The position numbers and the translations under genes were made by a program. This document shows positions 52,820-61,652 of a stretch of DNA of 64,000 nucleotides, one piece after another (within the stretch, counting starts at the first letter, position 1; each line of letters begins with the position of its first letter). The DNA comes from an uncultured Chloracidobacterium sp. (GTDB lineage Bacteria; Acidobacteriota; Blastocatellia; Pyrinomonadales; Pyrinomonadaceae). The stretch is taken from NCBI GenBank assembly GCA_937941715.1, contig CALDGX010000049.1, positions 1 through 64,000 of the forward strand, in the 5' to 3' direction. The notes below the pieces were generated by a model that was not told the DNA's origin, made no database searches, and was given only the letters and a program-made list of their open reading frames with translations.

Positions 52820-53647
52820 ATGACACCGTATCCTAACTTAATTTCCGAGTCATTGCTAATAAGCGAAACCGTCTCGCTGCTGCGTTCCTTCGGCGGCCGG
52901 GCTTCGGCTGTTAGCGTGGTCGATTTTGTGATGCGGATCAGAAAGCCCAACCCAAACCTTGCAAAAATGTTGGTCGCCGACCTAATTGAGCGAGACCCGA
53001 GGCTTTCGCTAAACGGTGACATGGTTGAACTTGAACTCGACGGTTACGAAAACCGCGAGATCGCATCGACGGACTTTGTCGTGTTTGACCTTGAGACGAC
53101 CGGAGCCAAGGCTCCGCCCTGCCGTATCACCGAGATCGGGGCTTATCGCGTCCGCGATGGACAAGTGACCGAAGAGTTCCAAACGCTCGTCAACCCTGAG
53201 TCACCGATCCCTCCGTTCATCACCGGGTTGACCGGGATCAGTGACGAAATGGTCAAGGACGCTCCTGTATTTGCCGATGTAGTTCACGATCTCTTGGGCT
53301 TTATCGGCGATTCTGTGCTTGTTGCCCATAATTCTGCATTTGATATGCGATTTCTCAATTACGAGATCGGCTTGATATTTCAGGATTATCGTATTGCCAA
53401 CCCTTGCCTTTGCACCGTGCAGCTATCGCGAAAACTGCTTCCGGACATCGTTAATCACAAGCTAAAAACGGTCGCCGAGCACTATTCGATCGATCTGGTC
53501 AATCACCATCGGGCAAGCGCCGATGCGTACGCAACGGCCCATATCTTTGTAAATCTTCTGACCCGTCTCAATGACGACGGGGTCAGGGACCTGGCGGCAG
53601 TCCGGGACCTCAGCAATAGAAAAAGTAAATATGCTAGACCAACGTGA
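52820..53647 (+). CDS. DnaQ-like DEDDh exonuclease with an N-terminal helical domain
   Basis: 275 residues. The first about 80 (LISETVSLLRSFGGRASAVSVVDFVMRIRKPNPNLAKMLVADLI) look like a winged-helix module that precedes the nuclease. The nuclease has Exo I VVFDLETTG, Exo II HNSAFDMRFL and Exo III HHRASADAYAT: DEDDh class, as in the DNA polymerase III epsilon subunit and PolC. Proofreading, DNA repair or RNA trimming are all possible; this N-terminal module is typical of stand-alone exonucleases in acidobacteria. Its end overlaps the start of queF by 17 bp. Confidence 0.88.
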   Translation: MTPYPNLISESLLISETVSLLRSFGGRASAVSVVDFVMRIRKPNPNLAKMLVADLIERDPRLSLNGDMVELELDGYENREIASTDFVVFDLETTGAKAPPCRITEIGAYRVRDGQVTEEFQTLVNPESPIPPFITGLTGISDEMVKDAPVFADVVHDLLGFIGDSVLVAHNSAFDMRFLNYEIGLIFQDYRIANPCLCTVQLSRKLLPDIVNHKLKTVAEHYSIDLVNHHRASADAYATAHIFVNLLTRLNDDGVRDLAAVRDLSNRKSKYARPT

Positions 53648-54053
53648 TCCCGAGGGGATAAATAACCAGGGCCTCGACATCAGGCCGACACCGCGTGCCG
53701 AGATGGACCTTTTTCCGCTCGACAGTTTTCCCTATGAATTTCCGGGCCGGGAGATCTGGATCGAATTCGATATTCCCGAATTTACCGCAATTTGTCCATT
53801 CTCGGACTTTCCCGATTTTGGCGTGATCCGGCTCAAGTACGTCCCGAATAAGCTGTGTGTCGAGCTCAAGAGCCTCAAACTGTATATCAACTCGTTTCGA
53901 AGCGTCAAGATCTTTCACGAACACGTGGTGAACCTGATACTCGAGGATTTTATTGCGGCATGTGACCCGCTGCGCGTCGAGATCGAAGGCGATTATAACG
54001 TGCGCGGCAATATCAAGACCGTCGTCCGCGCAAGCTATACGAGGCCTGCCTAG
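53631..54053 (+). CDS. queF: NADPH-dependent 7-cyano-7-deazaguanine reductase QueF
   Basis: Last free-nucleobase step of queuosine synthesis: preQ0 is reduced to preQ1 (nitrile to amine). 140 residues, the short single-domain (tunnelling-fold) form. Marks: active-site Cys in EFTAICPFSDFPDFG and the QueF motif ELKSLKLYINSFR, with HEHVVNLILEDF following. The residues after the Cys (PFSDFPDF) differ somewhat from the common PVTGQPDF. ATG 53631 lies inside the end of the exonuclease gene. Its stop shares CTAG with that of the opposing carD. Other queuosine genes are not in the window. Confidence 0.94.
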   Translation: MLDQRDPEGINNQGLDIRPTPRAEMDLFPLDSFPYEFPGREIWIEFDIPEFTAICPFSDFPDFGVIRLKYVPNKLCVELKSLKLYINSFRSVKIFHEHVVNLILEDFIAACDPLRVEIEGDYNVRGNIKTVVRASYTRPA

Positions 54054-54577
54054 TGTTCGGCCGCTGCCCGGTCGAGCCGCATATGGCGCGTACAGGCGCT
54101 TTCCACCCGATCGTCGACATCCGAACGCACTTTTTCTTCGTCGGCGAGATTTGCGTTTGTGATCTCTGACACGATCAGAAACTTGGCCTTTTCGAGTAAT
54201 GTCTGCTCGCGAAAGGATAGCCGCTTTTCATGGCTGAGATAGGTGAGCTGTTTGAGCACGTCGGCAGTCGCAAAGATATCGCCCGACTGGAGTTTGTCCA
54301 TAAACGCCCGCGAGCGCGTTTTCCAGTTGCACGTCACTTCTTCAAAATCCTCGGACAAACGCTTGATCAACCGGCGGCACTCGTTGGACGAGATAATAGG
54401 TCGAAGGCCCACACTTCGCGCATTTGCGGTCGGCACACAGATCGTCGAATTGTCGCCGACCACGCGTAAAAGGTACACGCTCACCGGGTGGTTTCCGATC
54501 TCGCGCGTATTGATCGACTCGACCACGCAAACCCCCTGACCGGGGTAGGCCACTTTCTGGCCGATTTCGAGTTCCAT
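54050..54577 (-). CDS. CarD-family transcriptional regulator
   Basis: RNA-polymerase-binding protein; about 175 residues. The Tudor-like RNAP-interaction domain spans about 1-60 (ELEIGQKVAYPGQGVCVVESI, then YLLRVVGDNSTICVPTANA), and the helical DNA-binding domain follows (SRAFMDKLQSGDIFATADVLKQLTYLS, KRLSFREQTLLEKAKFLIVSEI). CarD stabilises open promoter complexes, notably at rRNA promoters, in known species. ATG 54577 has GGGAG about 10 bases upstream; TTG 54583 is possible. Convergent with queF. Confidence 0.93.
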   Translation of the reverse strand: MELEIGQKVAYPGQGVCVVESINTREIGNHPVSVYLLRVVGDNSTICVPTANARSVGLRPIISSNECRRLIKRLSEDFEEVTCNWKTRSRAFMDKLQSGDIFATADVLKQLTYLSHEKRLSFREQTLLEKAKFLIVSEITNANLADEEKVRSDVDDRVESACTRHMRLDRAAAEH

Positions 54578-54729
54578 GGCCAATTTCTCCCTGGATTGAA
54601 GGGTGAGAAGCCGTCGCGAAAGTGAGGCCTAAGCAAAGCCGTGCCTTCTGCGATAATTAACATTCAATATAAGGCCAGTATAGCACGTTCAGCCGAGGTT
54701 GTGAACAGATTTTTTTGGCCCGACAGTCG

Positions 54730-55788
54730 CTAGTTAGCCGGCAACTCGATACTGAACGTCGTGCCTTCGCTGAGGGTCGATGCCACCGAAACCTCGCCGC
54801 CCTGGAGTCGGCCGAGGTGCTTGACGATCGCAAGCCCGAGCCCGGTTCCGCCGATCTCGCGCGAACGGGCACGGTCAACCCGATAAAACCGTTCAAAAAT
54901 GCGGCCAAGGTGTTCGGGCAGAATGCCCTCGCCGGTATCTTTGACCCTGATAATGTAAACGCTGCCGGCGCGTTCGAAAGACGTTGTCACCGTCCCGCCG
55001 CGTCGGTTGAACTTGATCGCGTTGTCGATCAGGTTGATGAGCATTTGTTCGAGCCTTACGCTGTCGGCCGGTACGAGCGCATCTTGCGGGATCAGATTTA
55101 CGAGTTCCACGCCAAATTCATTGGCCTTGGCGGTCAGGTTGGTATAGATCTCAGCGGTCATTTCGCCAACACGGACAGGCCGCTTTTCGATCGTCACCTT
55201 GCCCGATTCGATCATCGACAATTCGAGAATGTCGGCGATCAGGCTGTTCATCCGTTCGGCATTACGACGAATGACGCCCAGAAAACGCCGGCTGTTCTCA
55301 ACATCGTCCAGAGCGCCGTCTTCGAGCGTCTCAACAAACGCCAGGATCGATGTCAGCGGCGTTCGAAGCTCATGTGAAATGTTAGACAAAAATTCCTGGC
55401 GGACGGATTCGAGACGCTCGATCTGAGTTTTGTCGTAGAAAAACCCGATCGCCTGCGTGCGCCCGTCGATCTCGAGCGGGGCGATGTGGACGTCAAACGT
55501 TCGACGTTCTGCTCCGATCAATTCGAGGCGGACGTCTGACGAGAAACGTTCGCCGATAGCTCGTCGATACGCCTCGTGGACATCGAGGTCGCGAATCACT
55601 TCGCTCAAGCGGCGTTGTTCAAGTTCGATGCCGGGCCGGCCGAAGACCATTGCCGCCGAGGCGTTACAACTGGCGATCCGCAGGTCGCTGTCGACGATCA
55701 GAACGCACTCGCGTGTCGTGTCGATAAGTCTCTGGAGTATTTCTGACGATCCCGCCGAGACGGCCGCCGCCACAGTAACTTCGCTCAT
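54730..55788 (-). CDS. PhoR-like sensor histidine kinase without membrane segment
   Basis: 352 residues: PAS domain (about 17-115), HisKA with phospho-accepting H139 in SNISHELRTPLTSI, and HATPase (about 235-350; N box MLINLIDNAIKFN, DTGEGILPEH, GGTGLGLAIVKHL). There is no signal or transmembrane segment, unlike classical PhoR, so the sensed signal is cytoplasmic or delivered by a partner. It overlaps the response-regulator gene by 4 bp (ATGA-type junction at 55785-55788), so both come from one message. No phosphate-transport or phoU genes are near. Confidence 0.92.
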   Translation of the reverse strand: MSEVTVAAAVSAGSSEILQRLIDTTRECVLIVDSDLRIASCNASAAMVFGRPGIELEQRRLSEVIRDLDVHEAYRRAIGERFSSDVRLELIGAERRTFDVHIAPLEIDGRTQAIGFFYDKTQIERLESVRQEFLSNISHELRTPLTSILAFVETLEDGALDDVENSRRFLGVIRRNAERMNSLIADILELSMIESGKVTIEKRPVRVGEMTAEIYTNLTAKANEFGVELVNLIPQDALVPADSVRLEQMLINLIDNAIKFNRRGGTVTTSFERAGSVYIIRVKDTGEGILPEHLGRIFERFYRVDRARSREIGGTGLGLAIVKHLGRLQGGEVSVASTLSEGTTFSIELPAN

Positions 55789-56468
55789 TTACTTCCAACA
55801 AAACGATAGCCTATGCCCACAACCGTTTCAACGCAGCCGCTGCACTCGCCGAGCTTTTGGCGAAGCCGGCGAATATGCACATCCAGCGTTCGCGTGTCAC
55901 CGAAATAACTATATCCCCAGACGTTATCGAGCAGCTGCTGACGGGCGGCGACGCGTCCCGTATTCTTGATCAGATGCTCGAGCAAGGCAAACTCCTTGCG
56001 GGTAAGCTTGATGTCCTTGCCTGCGCAAGTGACACGCATATCAGCAAAATCCACCGTGAGATTTTCGTCCGAATATTTCGTTGCCGATTCCTTTGCTGCA
56101 CGCCTGAGTACGGCCCTGACGCGTGCAATCACCTCTTTTATGGAAAAAGGCTTGACGATATAGTCATCGGCGCCGATATCGAGCCCCGCGATCTTGTCGC
56201 CCTCGGCAGCCTTTGCCGTGAGCATTATTATCGGGGTCTTTTCCGTCAAAGATTCGCGGCGCAATCGGCGGCATAGTTCCATTCCGGTCATTCCGGGCAG
56301 CATCAGGTCGAGAATTATCAGCGACGGCGTGTGCTTTTCGTCGATCGCCAGCCGCAGCCCCTTTTCGCCCGACTCGGCAATTACGGGTCGAAAGCCCTCG
56401 CGCCGCAGGTTGTATTCCAGACTTTCGGCAATGTCGGCGTCATCTTCGACGATCAGAATGGTTTGCAT
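55785..56468 (-). CDS. OmpR/PhoB-type response regulator
   Basis: 227 residues. Receiver domain (1-120) with DD at 9-10, phospho-acceptor D54 in LIILDLMLPGM, T in IIMLTAKA and K in YIVKPFS. The C-terminal winged helix (about 130-225) shows ITLTRKEFALLEHL-like IKLTRKEFALLEHL, and LDVHIRRLRQKLG with VVGIGYRF. It overlaps the partner kinase gene by 4 bp. Targets unknown; the OmpR/PhoB group binds direct repeats in promoters. Confidence 0.95.
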   Translation of the reverse strand: MQTILIVEDDADIAESLEYNLRREGFRPVIAESGEKGLRLAIDEKHTPSLIILDLMLPGMTGMELCRRLRRESLTEKTPIIMLTAKAAEGDKIAGLDIGADDYIVKPFSIKEVIARVRAVLRRAAKESATKYSDENLTVDFADMRVTCAGKDIKLTRKEFALLEHLIKNTGRVAARQQLLDNVWGYSYFGDTRTLDVHIRRLRQKLGECSGCVETVVGIGYRFVGSK

Positions 56469-56594
56469 CTTGTTAGTAGATTCTATTCGATTTTCGGGCT
56501 GTCGGCGCTATCGTATGCTCCCAACCTTAATAGCGTATGAACGGAATGTTACGAAGATGTTAAATGTTGCGGCAGATGCGGGCCGCCGCCGCGT

Positions 56595-57089
56595 TCAACC
56601 ATCCATCAACTGCCTCGGACGTAACACGCATGCGAGCCGGCTCGTACCGATACCGATGTCGGACCATTTTTCGTTGTTCAGTTCGATGATGGCGATCGCG
56701 GCGGTCGGCATCGGCTCGACGACGCTGGTCAGATAATAGATCAGGCCTTCCATACCGGGGTTGTGACCGATCAGCATTGCCGAGTCATAACGGTCGTCCA
56801 ACGCCGATATGATCTCAACGAGCCGGCCGGCCGGAGCCTCGTAAATGCCAATATCTGTCGCGGCAACGCCGTCAAAACCGGCGGCCGCACAAAACAACTC
56901 TTGGGTCTGACGCGCGCGTTCGGCAGTCGAACAAACGATGATCTCAGGCAGGAGACTGCGTTCGCGCGCAAGGCTGCCCATAAATACGGCGGCTCTGATG
57001 CCGCGATCGTTCAACGGCCGGTCAAAGTCGGCGATGCCGGCATTTTCCCAACTCGATTTTGCGTGACGCATCAGATACAGCGTTTTCAT
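56595..57089 (-). CDS. SixA-like phosphohistidine phosphatase
   Basis: 164 residues of the histidine phosphatase superfamily: LYLMRHAKSSW (catalytic His 9), DRPLNDRGI, and the second His in LIGHNPGMEGLI. The 'RHAKSSW' form is that of SixA, which removes phosphate from histidine-containing phosphotransfer (HPt) domains. Its position between two histidine kinase systems invites a functional link, but no HPt protein is in the window. Confidence 0.86.
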   Translation of the reverse strand: MKTLYLMRHAKSSWENAGIADFDRPLNDRGIRAAVFMGSLARERSLLPEIIVCSTAERARQTQELFCAAAGFDGVAATDIGIYEAPAGRLVEIISALDDRYDSAMLIGHNPGMEGLIYYLTSVVEPMPTAAIAIIELNNEKWSDIGIGTSRLACVLRPRQLMDG

Positions 57090-57244
57090 CGTTGCGATGA
57101 TTTTAGACCAACGCGGCGAATATCACCACCAAATTCTAAACGGTTCGACTGACCGAGGATCAGGTAAATTCGGCACTTGGTTGTGGGGTATCGACCGTTC
57201 ATTGAGTTAGAATTGTGCCTATCTGCCGCAGGAAATAGCATCGA

Positions 57245-59137
57245 ATGGAGATGAACGCCCTCAATGCCGCTTTGCTCGTCAATCTGATCGGTTTTACGGT
57301 CGGCGTGGCGTTGTACGGTCTGGTGGCCGCAATGGTCGTTCGGCATCGGTCAAGATCAAAGCCGGCCAGTGTCGATCTGCTGTTGCTGACGACTGCCGGT
57401 CTGGGCTTGTTGTGGAATCTCGGCGAGCTCTACTCGTTCATTCAGAAGGACTTCGCGCTGACCGGAATTTCACCCTGGCTTGCCGCGATATCATTTTCTG
57501 CGCTTGGTTTTTTGCCATCGGTTGTCGTCCACTCGGCACAGGCCGATGACGAGGGAACGCACTGGCTGACGTACGCTGCGTACACGCTGAGCCTTCTGGC
57601 GGCGGGACTGCACTTTTACTCGGCGGCAGCCGGTAATGCCGTTCCGTCTGATCTCGCCTTACAGGCGCAAACGATCGGGGCGGTCGCGTTGGCAAGCGGG
57701 CTCTTGCTGTTCAACCTCAAGCAAACGCTGGAGAAAAAAACGATCTGGGCCAGTGCCCTGCTCGTCTTCGCGGTCTCCGCACTACACCTGAGCGGCGATC
57801 GCGAGGGCAACTCGTGGCTGATCGAGTTGATCGCGCATCAGGCGTCGCTGCCGCTGGCGTTGACGATCCTATATCAAAATTACAGGTTTGCTTTCGCTGA
57901 CCTTTTCTTAAAGCGTGCTATCTCACTGATACTGCTTTCCCTGACGGCCTTTGGGCTTTACGTCGCGGTCGCTGCTCCGCTATTGCGCTATCACGAAACG
58001 CACGATCGCGACGACGCGTCGGCGATCAGCCTTATCCTAACGCTTTGGATCGCGACCGCGCTTGTCTATCCGGCGTTATATCGGCTGGCGACATGGCTCG
58101 TCGATACGGTAATACTGCATCGCGGCGATTACGCCGAGTTGCAGGCGGACATTTCGGCTGAGATCGAATCGATCGATACTGCCGAGGCTATACTCAGCCG
58201 CGTCTGCGAACGTGTCGGCGGCGGCCTGACGGCCGGAACTTCGCGTTGGTCGCCTGTACTGATCAAGGAATCGGATCTCGCCTTTGTCGATGTCGGATTT
58301 ACGCCAAACGAAGCCCGGATCTTTGTTCCGACGGCTGAATCACCGTTTTTCGAGATCCGTTTGGGCGAGTTCTACGGCGGTCGGCGGCTGCTCTCCGACG
58401 AGGTCGCTACGCTTGAGGCGATATCGTTGATCACGGCACGGCGGATCGACGCGGTCAGGGTGACGAAAGAGCGTTATGAGCAAGAGTTTCGACAACAGGA
58501 ATTTGCCAAGCTCGCGGCCGAGGCACGCCTGACGGCCCTGCGGGCACAGCTCGATCCGCACTTTTTGTTCAATTCGCTGACGACGATAGGCTATCTGATC
58601 AAGGCAGACCCGGATAAGGCGTTCGACACTCTGCTGCGTCTGACCCAGCTTTTACGCGGAGTATTAAACTCAAACAGCGAATTTTGTCCGCTCGGTGACG
58701 AGATGCGGCTGATCGAAAGCTATCTCGAGATCGAAAGAGCTCGGTTTGAGGAACGATTGACCGTTGAGATAGATGTGCCGGACGAACTGCGGCGGATCGA
58801 GGTACCGGCACTCATATTGCAGCCGTTGGTCGAAAACGCCGTCAAGCACGGTATTTCTGAAAACAAAAACGGCGGTACGATACGTATAACGGCGTGCCGA
58901 GGCGAAATTGACGGACGCCCGTCGCTCAAGCTCACGGTTTGCGATACGGGGGCCGGCAGCGGAGCCGGGAAACGCGGCGAGTCGAGCGGTTTAGGGCTGC
59001 GCAACATTCGCGAACGGCTTGCTGTCTATTATGGCGACAGAGCCAGCCTGACCTTTACTAGCGACCCCGCCAACGGCACGGCCGTTGAGGTCGAGTTTCC
59101 GGCCGATCGCCGGATCAGCACAGAAAGTGATGAATAA
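57245..59137 (+). CDS. LytS-type sensor histidine kinase with multi-pass sensor
   Basis: 630 residues. The first about 300 have seven to eight hydrophobic segments (from AALLVNLIGFTVGVALYGLV), resembling 7TM sensor regions. After about 300 follows a GAF-like linker (about 305-420), a short helix, then the His_kinase domain of the LytS/YehU class with LDPHFLFNSLTTIGYL (phospho-His) and the HATPase_c part (LQPLVENAVKHGI, LTVCDTGAGSG, GLGLRNIRERL). These kinases sense membrane potential, metabolites or wall state. The partner regulator gene starts 8 bp before its end. Confidence 0.92.
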   Translation: MEMNALNAALLVNLIGFTVGVALYGLVAAMVVRHRSRSKPASVDLLLLTTAGLGLLWNLGELYSFIQKDFALTGISPWLAAISFSALGFLPSVVVHSAQADDEGTHWLTYAAYTLSLLAAGLHFYSAAAGNAVPSDLALQAQTIGAVALASGLLLFNLKQTLEKKTIWASALLVFAVSALHLSGDREGNSWLIELIAHQASLPLALTILYQNYRFAFADLFLKRAISLILLSLTAFGLYVAVAAPLLRYHETHDRDDASAISLILTLWIATALVYPALYRLATWLVDTVILHRGDYAELQADISAEIESIDTAEAILSRVCERVGGGLTAGTSRWSPVLIKESDLAFVDVGFTPNEARIFVPTAESPFFEIRLGEFYGGRRLLSDEVATLEAISLITARRIDAVRVTKERYEQEFRQQEFAKLAAEARLTALRAQLDPHFLFNSLTTIGYLIKADPDKAFDTLLRLTQLLRGVLNSNSEFCPLGDEMRLIESYLEIERARFEERLTVEIDVPDELRRIEVPALILQPLVENAVKHGISENKNGGTIRITACRGEIDGRPSLKLTVCDTGAGSGAGKRGESSGLGLRNIRERLAVYYGDRASLTFTSDPANGTAVEVEFPADRRISTESDE

Positions 59138-59909
59138 ACTCCGAGTAATAATTGCTGACGACGAACGCCCGGCACGCGAGTTCCTAAAATCGGTCCTTCG
59201 CGAATTTGAGAACGTCGAGATCGTCGGCGAGGCCGAAAATGGCGCCGACGCGGTCGAAATTATCAAGGCGGTCAAACCCGATCTGGCCTTTCTCGATCTT
59301 AAAATGCCGGAAATGTCGGGCCTCGAAGCTGTTCGGCTGCTCCGCAAGACTCAAATGCCGCAGGTCGCCTTTGTGACCGCCCATGACGAATTTGCTGTTC
59401 AGGCGTTTGAGGTAAATGCCGTGGATTATCTTCTCAAGCCTGTTGAGCGTGCCCGAATTGCCGAGACGATAGCCCGTGCGGCAGAGCGGCTCGAACAGGA
59501 GGACTGGCGAAGCGTCGAGGCCGAGAAGATAAAGCGCGTTGCCGGAGCGTATGCCGACGCTGAGCGACATACCCTGATCGAACGCATTCCGGTACGGCAA
59601 CGCGACGACATCGTGCTGATCCCTGTCGCTGAGGTCGCCTCGATCACCGCTGACGGCGAACTGCTGCATATCGTTACCGCCGCCGGTAAAAAATATGTTA
59701 TCAATCACCGGCTTAAGGACCTCGAATTGCGGCTCGACCCCGAAGCCTTTGTACGCCTTTCGCGCGGTTGTCTTGCCAATCTCGCAATGATCCGCACGAT
59801 CCACCCGATGCCCGGCGGCACATACCTGGTCTCGCTACTAAACGGTGAAAAGCACGCATCGAGCCGTCTTCAGTCCAAGATCCTGAGAAACAAGGTACTT
59901 AAGATCTAG
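59130..59909 (+). CDS. LytTR-family response regulator
   Basis: About 259 residues. Receiver domain with IIADDERPAREFL and phospho-acceptor D56 in LAFLDLKMPEM, VTAHDEFAVQAFEVNAVDYLLKP; then the LytTR DNA-binding domain (about 145-258: DIVLIPVAEVASITADGELL, and the close FVRLSRGCLANLAMI). ATG 59130 overlaps the kinase end (GATGAATAA), which decides the start. LytTR proteins bind paired direct repeats ahead of their targets; none is identified. The two form a complete sensor-regulator pair. Confidence 0.94.
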   Translation: MNKLRVIIADDERPAREFLKSVLREFENVEIVGEAENGADAVEIIKAVKPDLAFLDLKMPEMSGLEAVRLLRKTQMPQVAFVTAHDEFAVQAFEVNAVDYLLKPVERARIAETIARAAERLEQEDWRSVEAEKIKRVAGAYADAERHTLIERIPVRQRDDIVLIPVAEVASITADGELLHIVTAAGKKYVINHRLKDLELRLDPEAFVRLSRGCLANLAMIRTIHPMPGGTYLVSLLNGEKHASSRLQSKILRNKVLKI

Positions 59910-59996
59910 TGGTTCAAAACCGCCGTTCATTCCGACTTCTCGACCGTTCGTTAAAAAAATGTTGAAAAGGAGCGGCAAAGTACTGAGAATCTCGAA

Positions 59997-60117
59997 GACT
60001 CGGTCTTAGCCGAGTCATTTCCTTGAAAGCCAAAAGCTGCACGAGGAAGGAGGAACCGTCGGGAAGCGGTTCCTCCCCAATGATAAAGGGTCCAAAGTGA
60101 ATTCACACCATGGACCC
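59997..60117. ncRNA. Three consecutive hairpins, candidate structured RNA or terminator array
   Basis: Three perfect inverted repeats follow each other after the LytTR gene: GACTCGG/CCGAGTC (59997-60003, 60010-60016), GGAGGAACCG/CGGTTCCTCC (60049-60058, 60067-60076) and GGGTCCA/TGGACCC (60088-60094, 60111-60117), the last with an inner palindrome GTGAATTCAC. None is followed by a proper T-run. The gap (59910-60165) has no gene I can support. It could be the 3' part of either flanking transcript or a small RNA gene; the strand is unknown. Confidence 0.4.
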
Positions 60118-60165
60118 CAAACCTCGGGAAGAACCAATACAACAAGCTGCAGAATACAGGAAAAG

Positions 60166-60384
60166 TTACTCGAACATTCCTTTGACGAACGTCACAACAG
60201 TATGAAACAAGCAAGTGCATTGCGTGCCGTCTCCACACTCTTTACTGGGCGTGAAGTGGCCCTTTTTGTCAACGCAATTTCTGCCGGTTTGCGGATTATT
60301 TAGAACATCCGCAGCACTGACAATACCTACAAACGAAAACGCGATCACTAAAGTGAGCAGCGTCGCCGATAGATATCTTTTCAT
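60166..60384 (-). CDS. Small secreted Cys-rich peptide
   Basis: 72 codons. AGGAG lies about 10 bases before the ATG. Residues 1-24 are a signal peptide (RYLSATLLTLVIAFSFVGIVSAA). The mature peptide of about 47 residues carries four Cys (NCVDKKGHFT, KECGDGTQCTC) and ends with hydrophobic FHTVVTFVKGMF. Two disulfides are likely, so a secreted signalling, toxin-like or binding peptide is possible; I recognise no family. It stands alone on the minus strand and its downstream region holds the triple hairpin. Confidence 0.6.
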   Translation of the reverse strand: MKRYLSATLLTLVIAFSFVGIVSAADVLNNPQTGRNCVDKKGHFTPSKECGDGTQCTCLFHTVVTFVKGMFE

Positions 60385-60547
60385 ATAGGAATTCTCCTGA
60401 AATCAAATGGTGCTCTTTGAAAGACCCGGGAAGAATTGCCGCCAGCACCTACGAGGCTGCAAAAGTCGATTCAGAGCTGATAATATACCGATTATTTTGT
60501 TTGTACAACCATTTATCGGGTTGCGACTTAGTTGATCCAAGATAGCT

Positions 60548-60976
60548 ATGCAGAACTTTTTGAAATGGATGTCTCGATTGACCGCGATCTTTCTCGCGGG
60601 TGTGGTTGCGATCCTTTTGCTATCGGGCACAAATGTCGTGTCAATCGGCACAGTGCTTGTTGCCGTCCTCCTCGGTCTAGCAAGTCAAATTGGCCTTTTC
60701 GTCTCGCCATCGGCAGTTGACTGGAGCGCCGGTTTGAAAAAGACCGTCTTTGTTTCGATGCTGCCATCTGTCTTTTGGCTGATACGGCAGGCCTACTCCG
60801 ACGGGGTCAACGTCTATCGACTCTCCACATCCGGATCAAATGATGAGATATTGGAGCATGTACTCGAATTGCTGTTCGTCGGGGCTCTCCTCGTCCTATA
60901 TTTTGTTCAATCGATAAGACTGTCCGCCGAATTCCTTGTCAAGCCGGCGGTCGCCCGCATTGACACATCTGAGTAA
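60548..60976 (+). CDS. Small membrane protein of unknown function
   Basis: 142 residues with about four hydrophobic segments: LTAIFLAGVVAILLLSG, IGTVLVAVLLGLASQIGLFV, VFVSMLPSVFWLI and VLELLFVGALLVLYFVQ. No family recognised and no conserved polar motif. Start context is weak. Its neighbours are the Cys-rich peptide on the other strand and, 130 bp downstream, the merC-like gene. Confidence 0.6.
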   Translation: MQNFLKWMSRLTAIFLAGVVAILLLSGTNVVSIGTVLVAVLLGLASQIGLFVSPSAVDWSAGLKKTVFVSMLPSVFWLIRQAYSDGVNVYRLSTSGSNDEILEHVLELLFVGALLVLYFVQSIRLSAEFLVKPAVARIDTSE

Positions 60977-61106
60977 CCCGCTAATGCGACTTTCAGCCAA
61001 CTTATGGACGCAAAAGCTCCACTCGTTGAATAAATAAGGCGTGCTTCATTGATTTCTGTCAACCTGACGAATTCGGCAACCTAGGCTATTTAGTTGAGGC
61101 ACGTAA

Positions 61107-61520
61107 ATGCACATCAGGTATTATTCGCAACAGATTTTTTCGATATTGGATCGGACCGGAGCAACGGTTCCTTGGGTTTGCGCTGTTCATTGTCTTTTAA
61201 TGCCAATCGCTGCCTCGTTTCTTCCCATATTCGGCATCTCGTTTTTTGCCGATGAAGGATTTGAAGTGGTTTTTATCGGAATGTCTTTGTTGATCGCCGC
61301 GATCAGCCTTTTGCCCGGCTACGTCCGACATCACCGAAAATTACAGGTCCTGATCCTCTTTACTGTCGGAATAATTCTTGTCATTCTCGCCGACATTCTG
61401 TTCGGGAGCAACCTATTCGGGAAATCAGTCCTGATCTTAGTCGGCGCGATGATGATAACCGGGTCACATACCCTGAATCGCCGATTTTGCCGAGCGTGTT
61501 ATCTGTGTGAAAAGCCTTAG
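61107..61520 (+). CDS. MerC-domain membrane protein
   Basis: 137 residues with four hydrophobic segments. The first carries the MerC-like Cys pair in PWVCAVHCLLMP (C25, C29), preceded by LDRTGAT; a second Cys group, CRACYLC, closes the protein. MerC moves Hg2+ in mercury-resistance operons, but short MerC-like proteins of this type are widespread outside mer operons, often near metal receptors. No merA or merR is nearby. The TonB-dependent receptor gene begins 132 bp downstream in the same direction, so metal or metallophore handling is a fair inference. Confidence 0.8.
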   Translation: MHIRYYSQQIFSILDRTGATVPWVCAVHCLLMPIAASFLPIFGISFFADEGFEVVFIGMSLLIAAISLLPGYVRHHRKLQVLILFTVGIILVILADILFGSNLFGKSVLILVGAMMITGSHTLNRRFCRACYLCEKP

Positions 61521-61652
61521 CCGCTTGTTTGTATGAGAGAACAGTCCATTCGACTAAAATACCATTCATTGAAAAGACATTTACTATGTGCTCCAAAAAC
61601 TGTTTGCTTAAGCTTTAACGCTTTTCTCTAGAGGTTTGAATAAAAAACAATC

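Noticed and set aside
61107..61520. mer mercury-resistance operon
   Set aside because: Only a MerC-like protein is present; no merA reductase, merT, merP or merR lies nearby.
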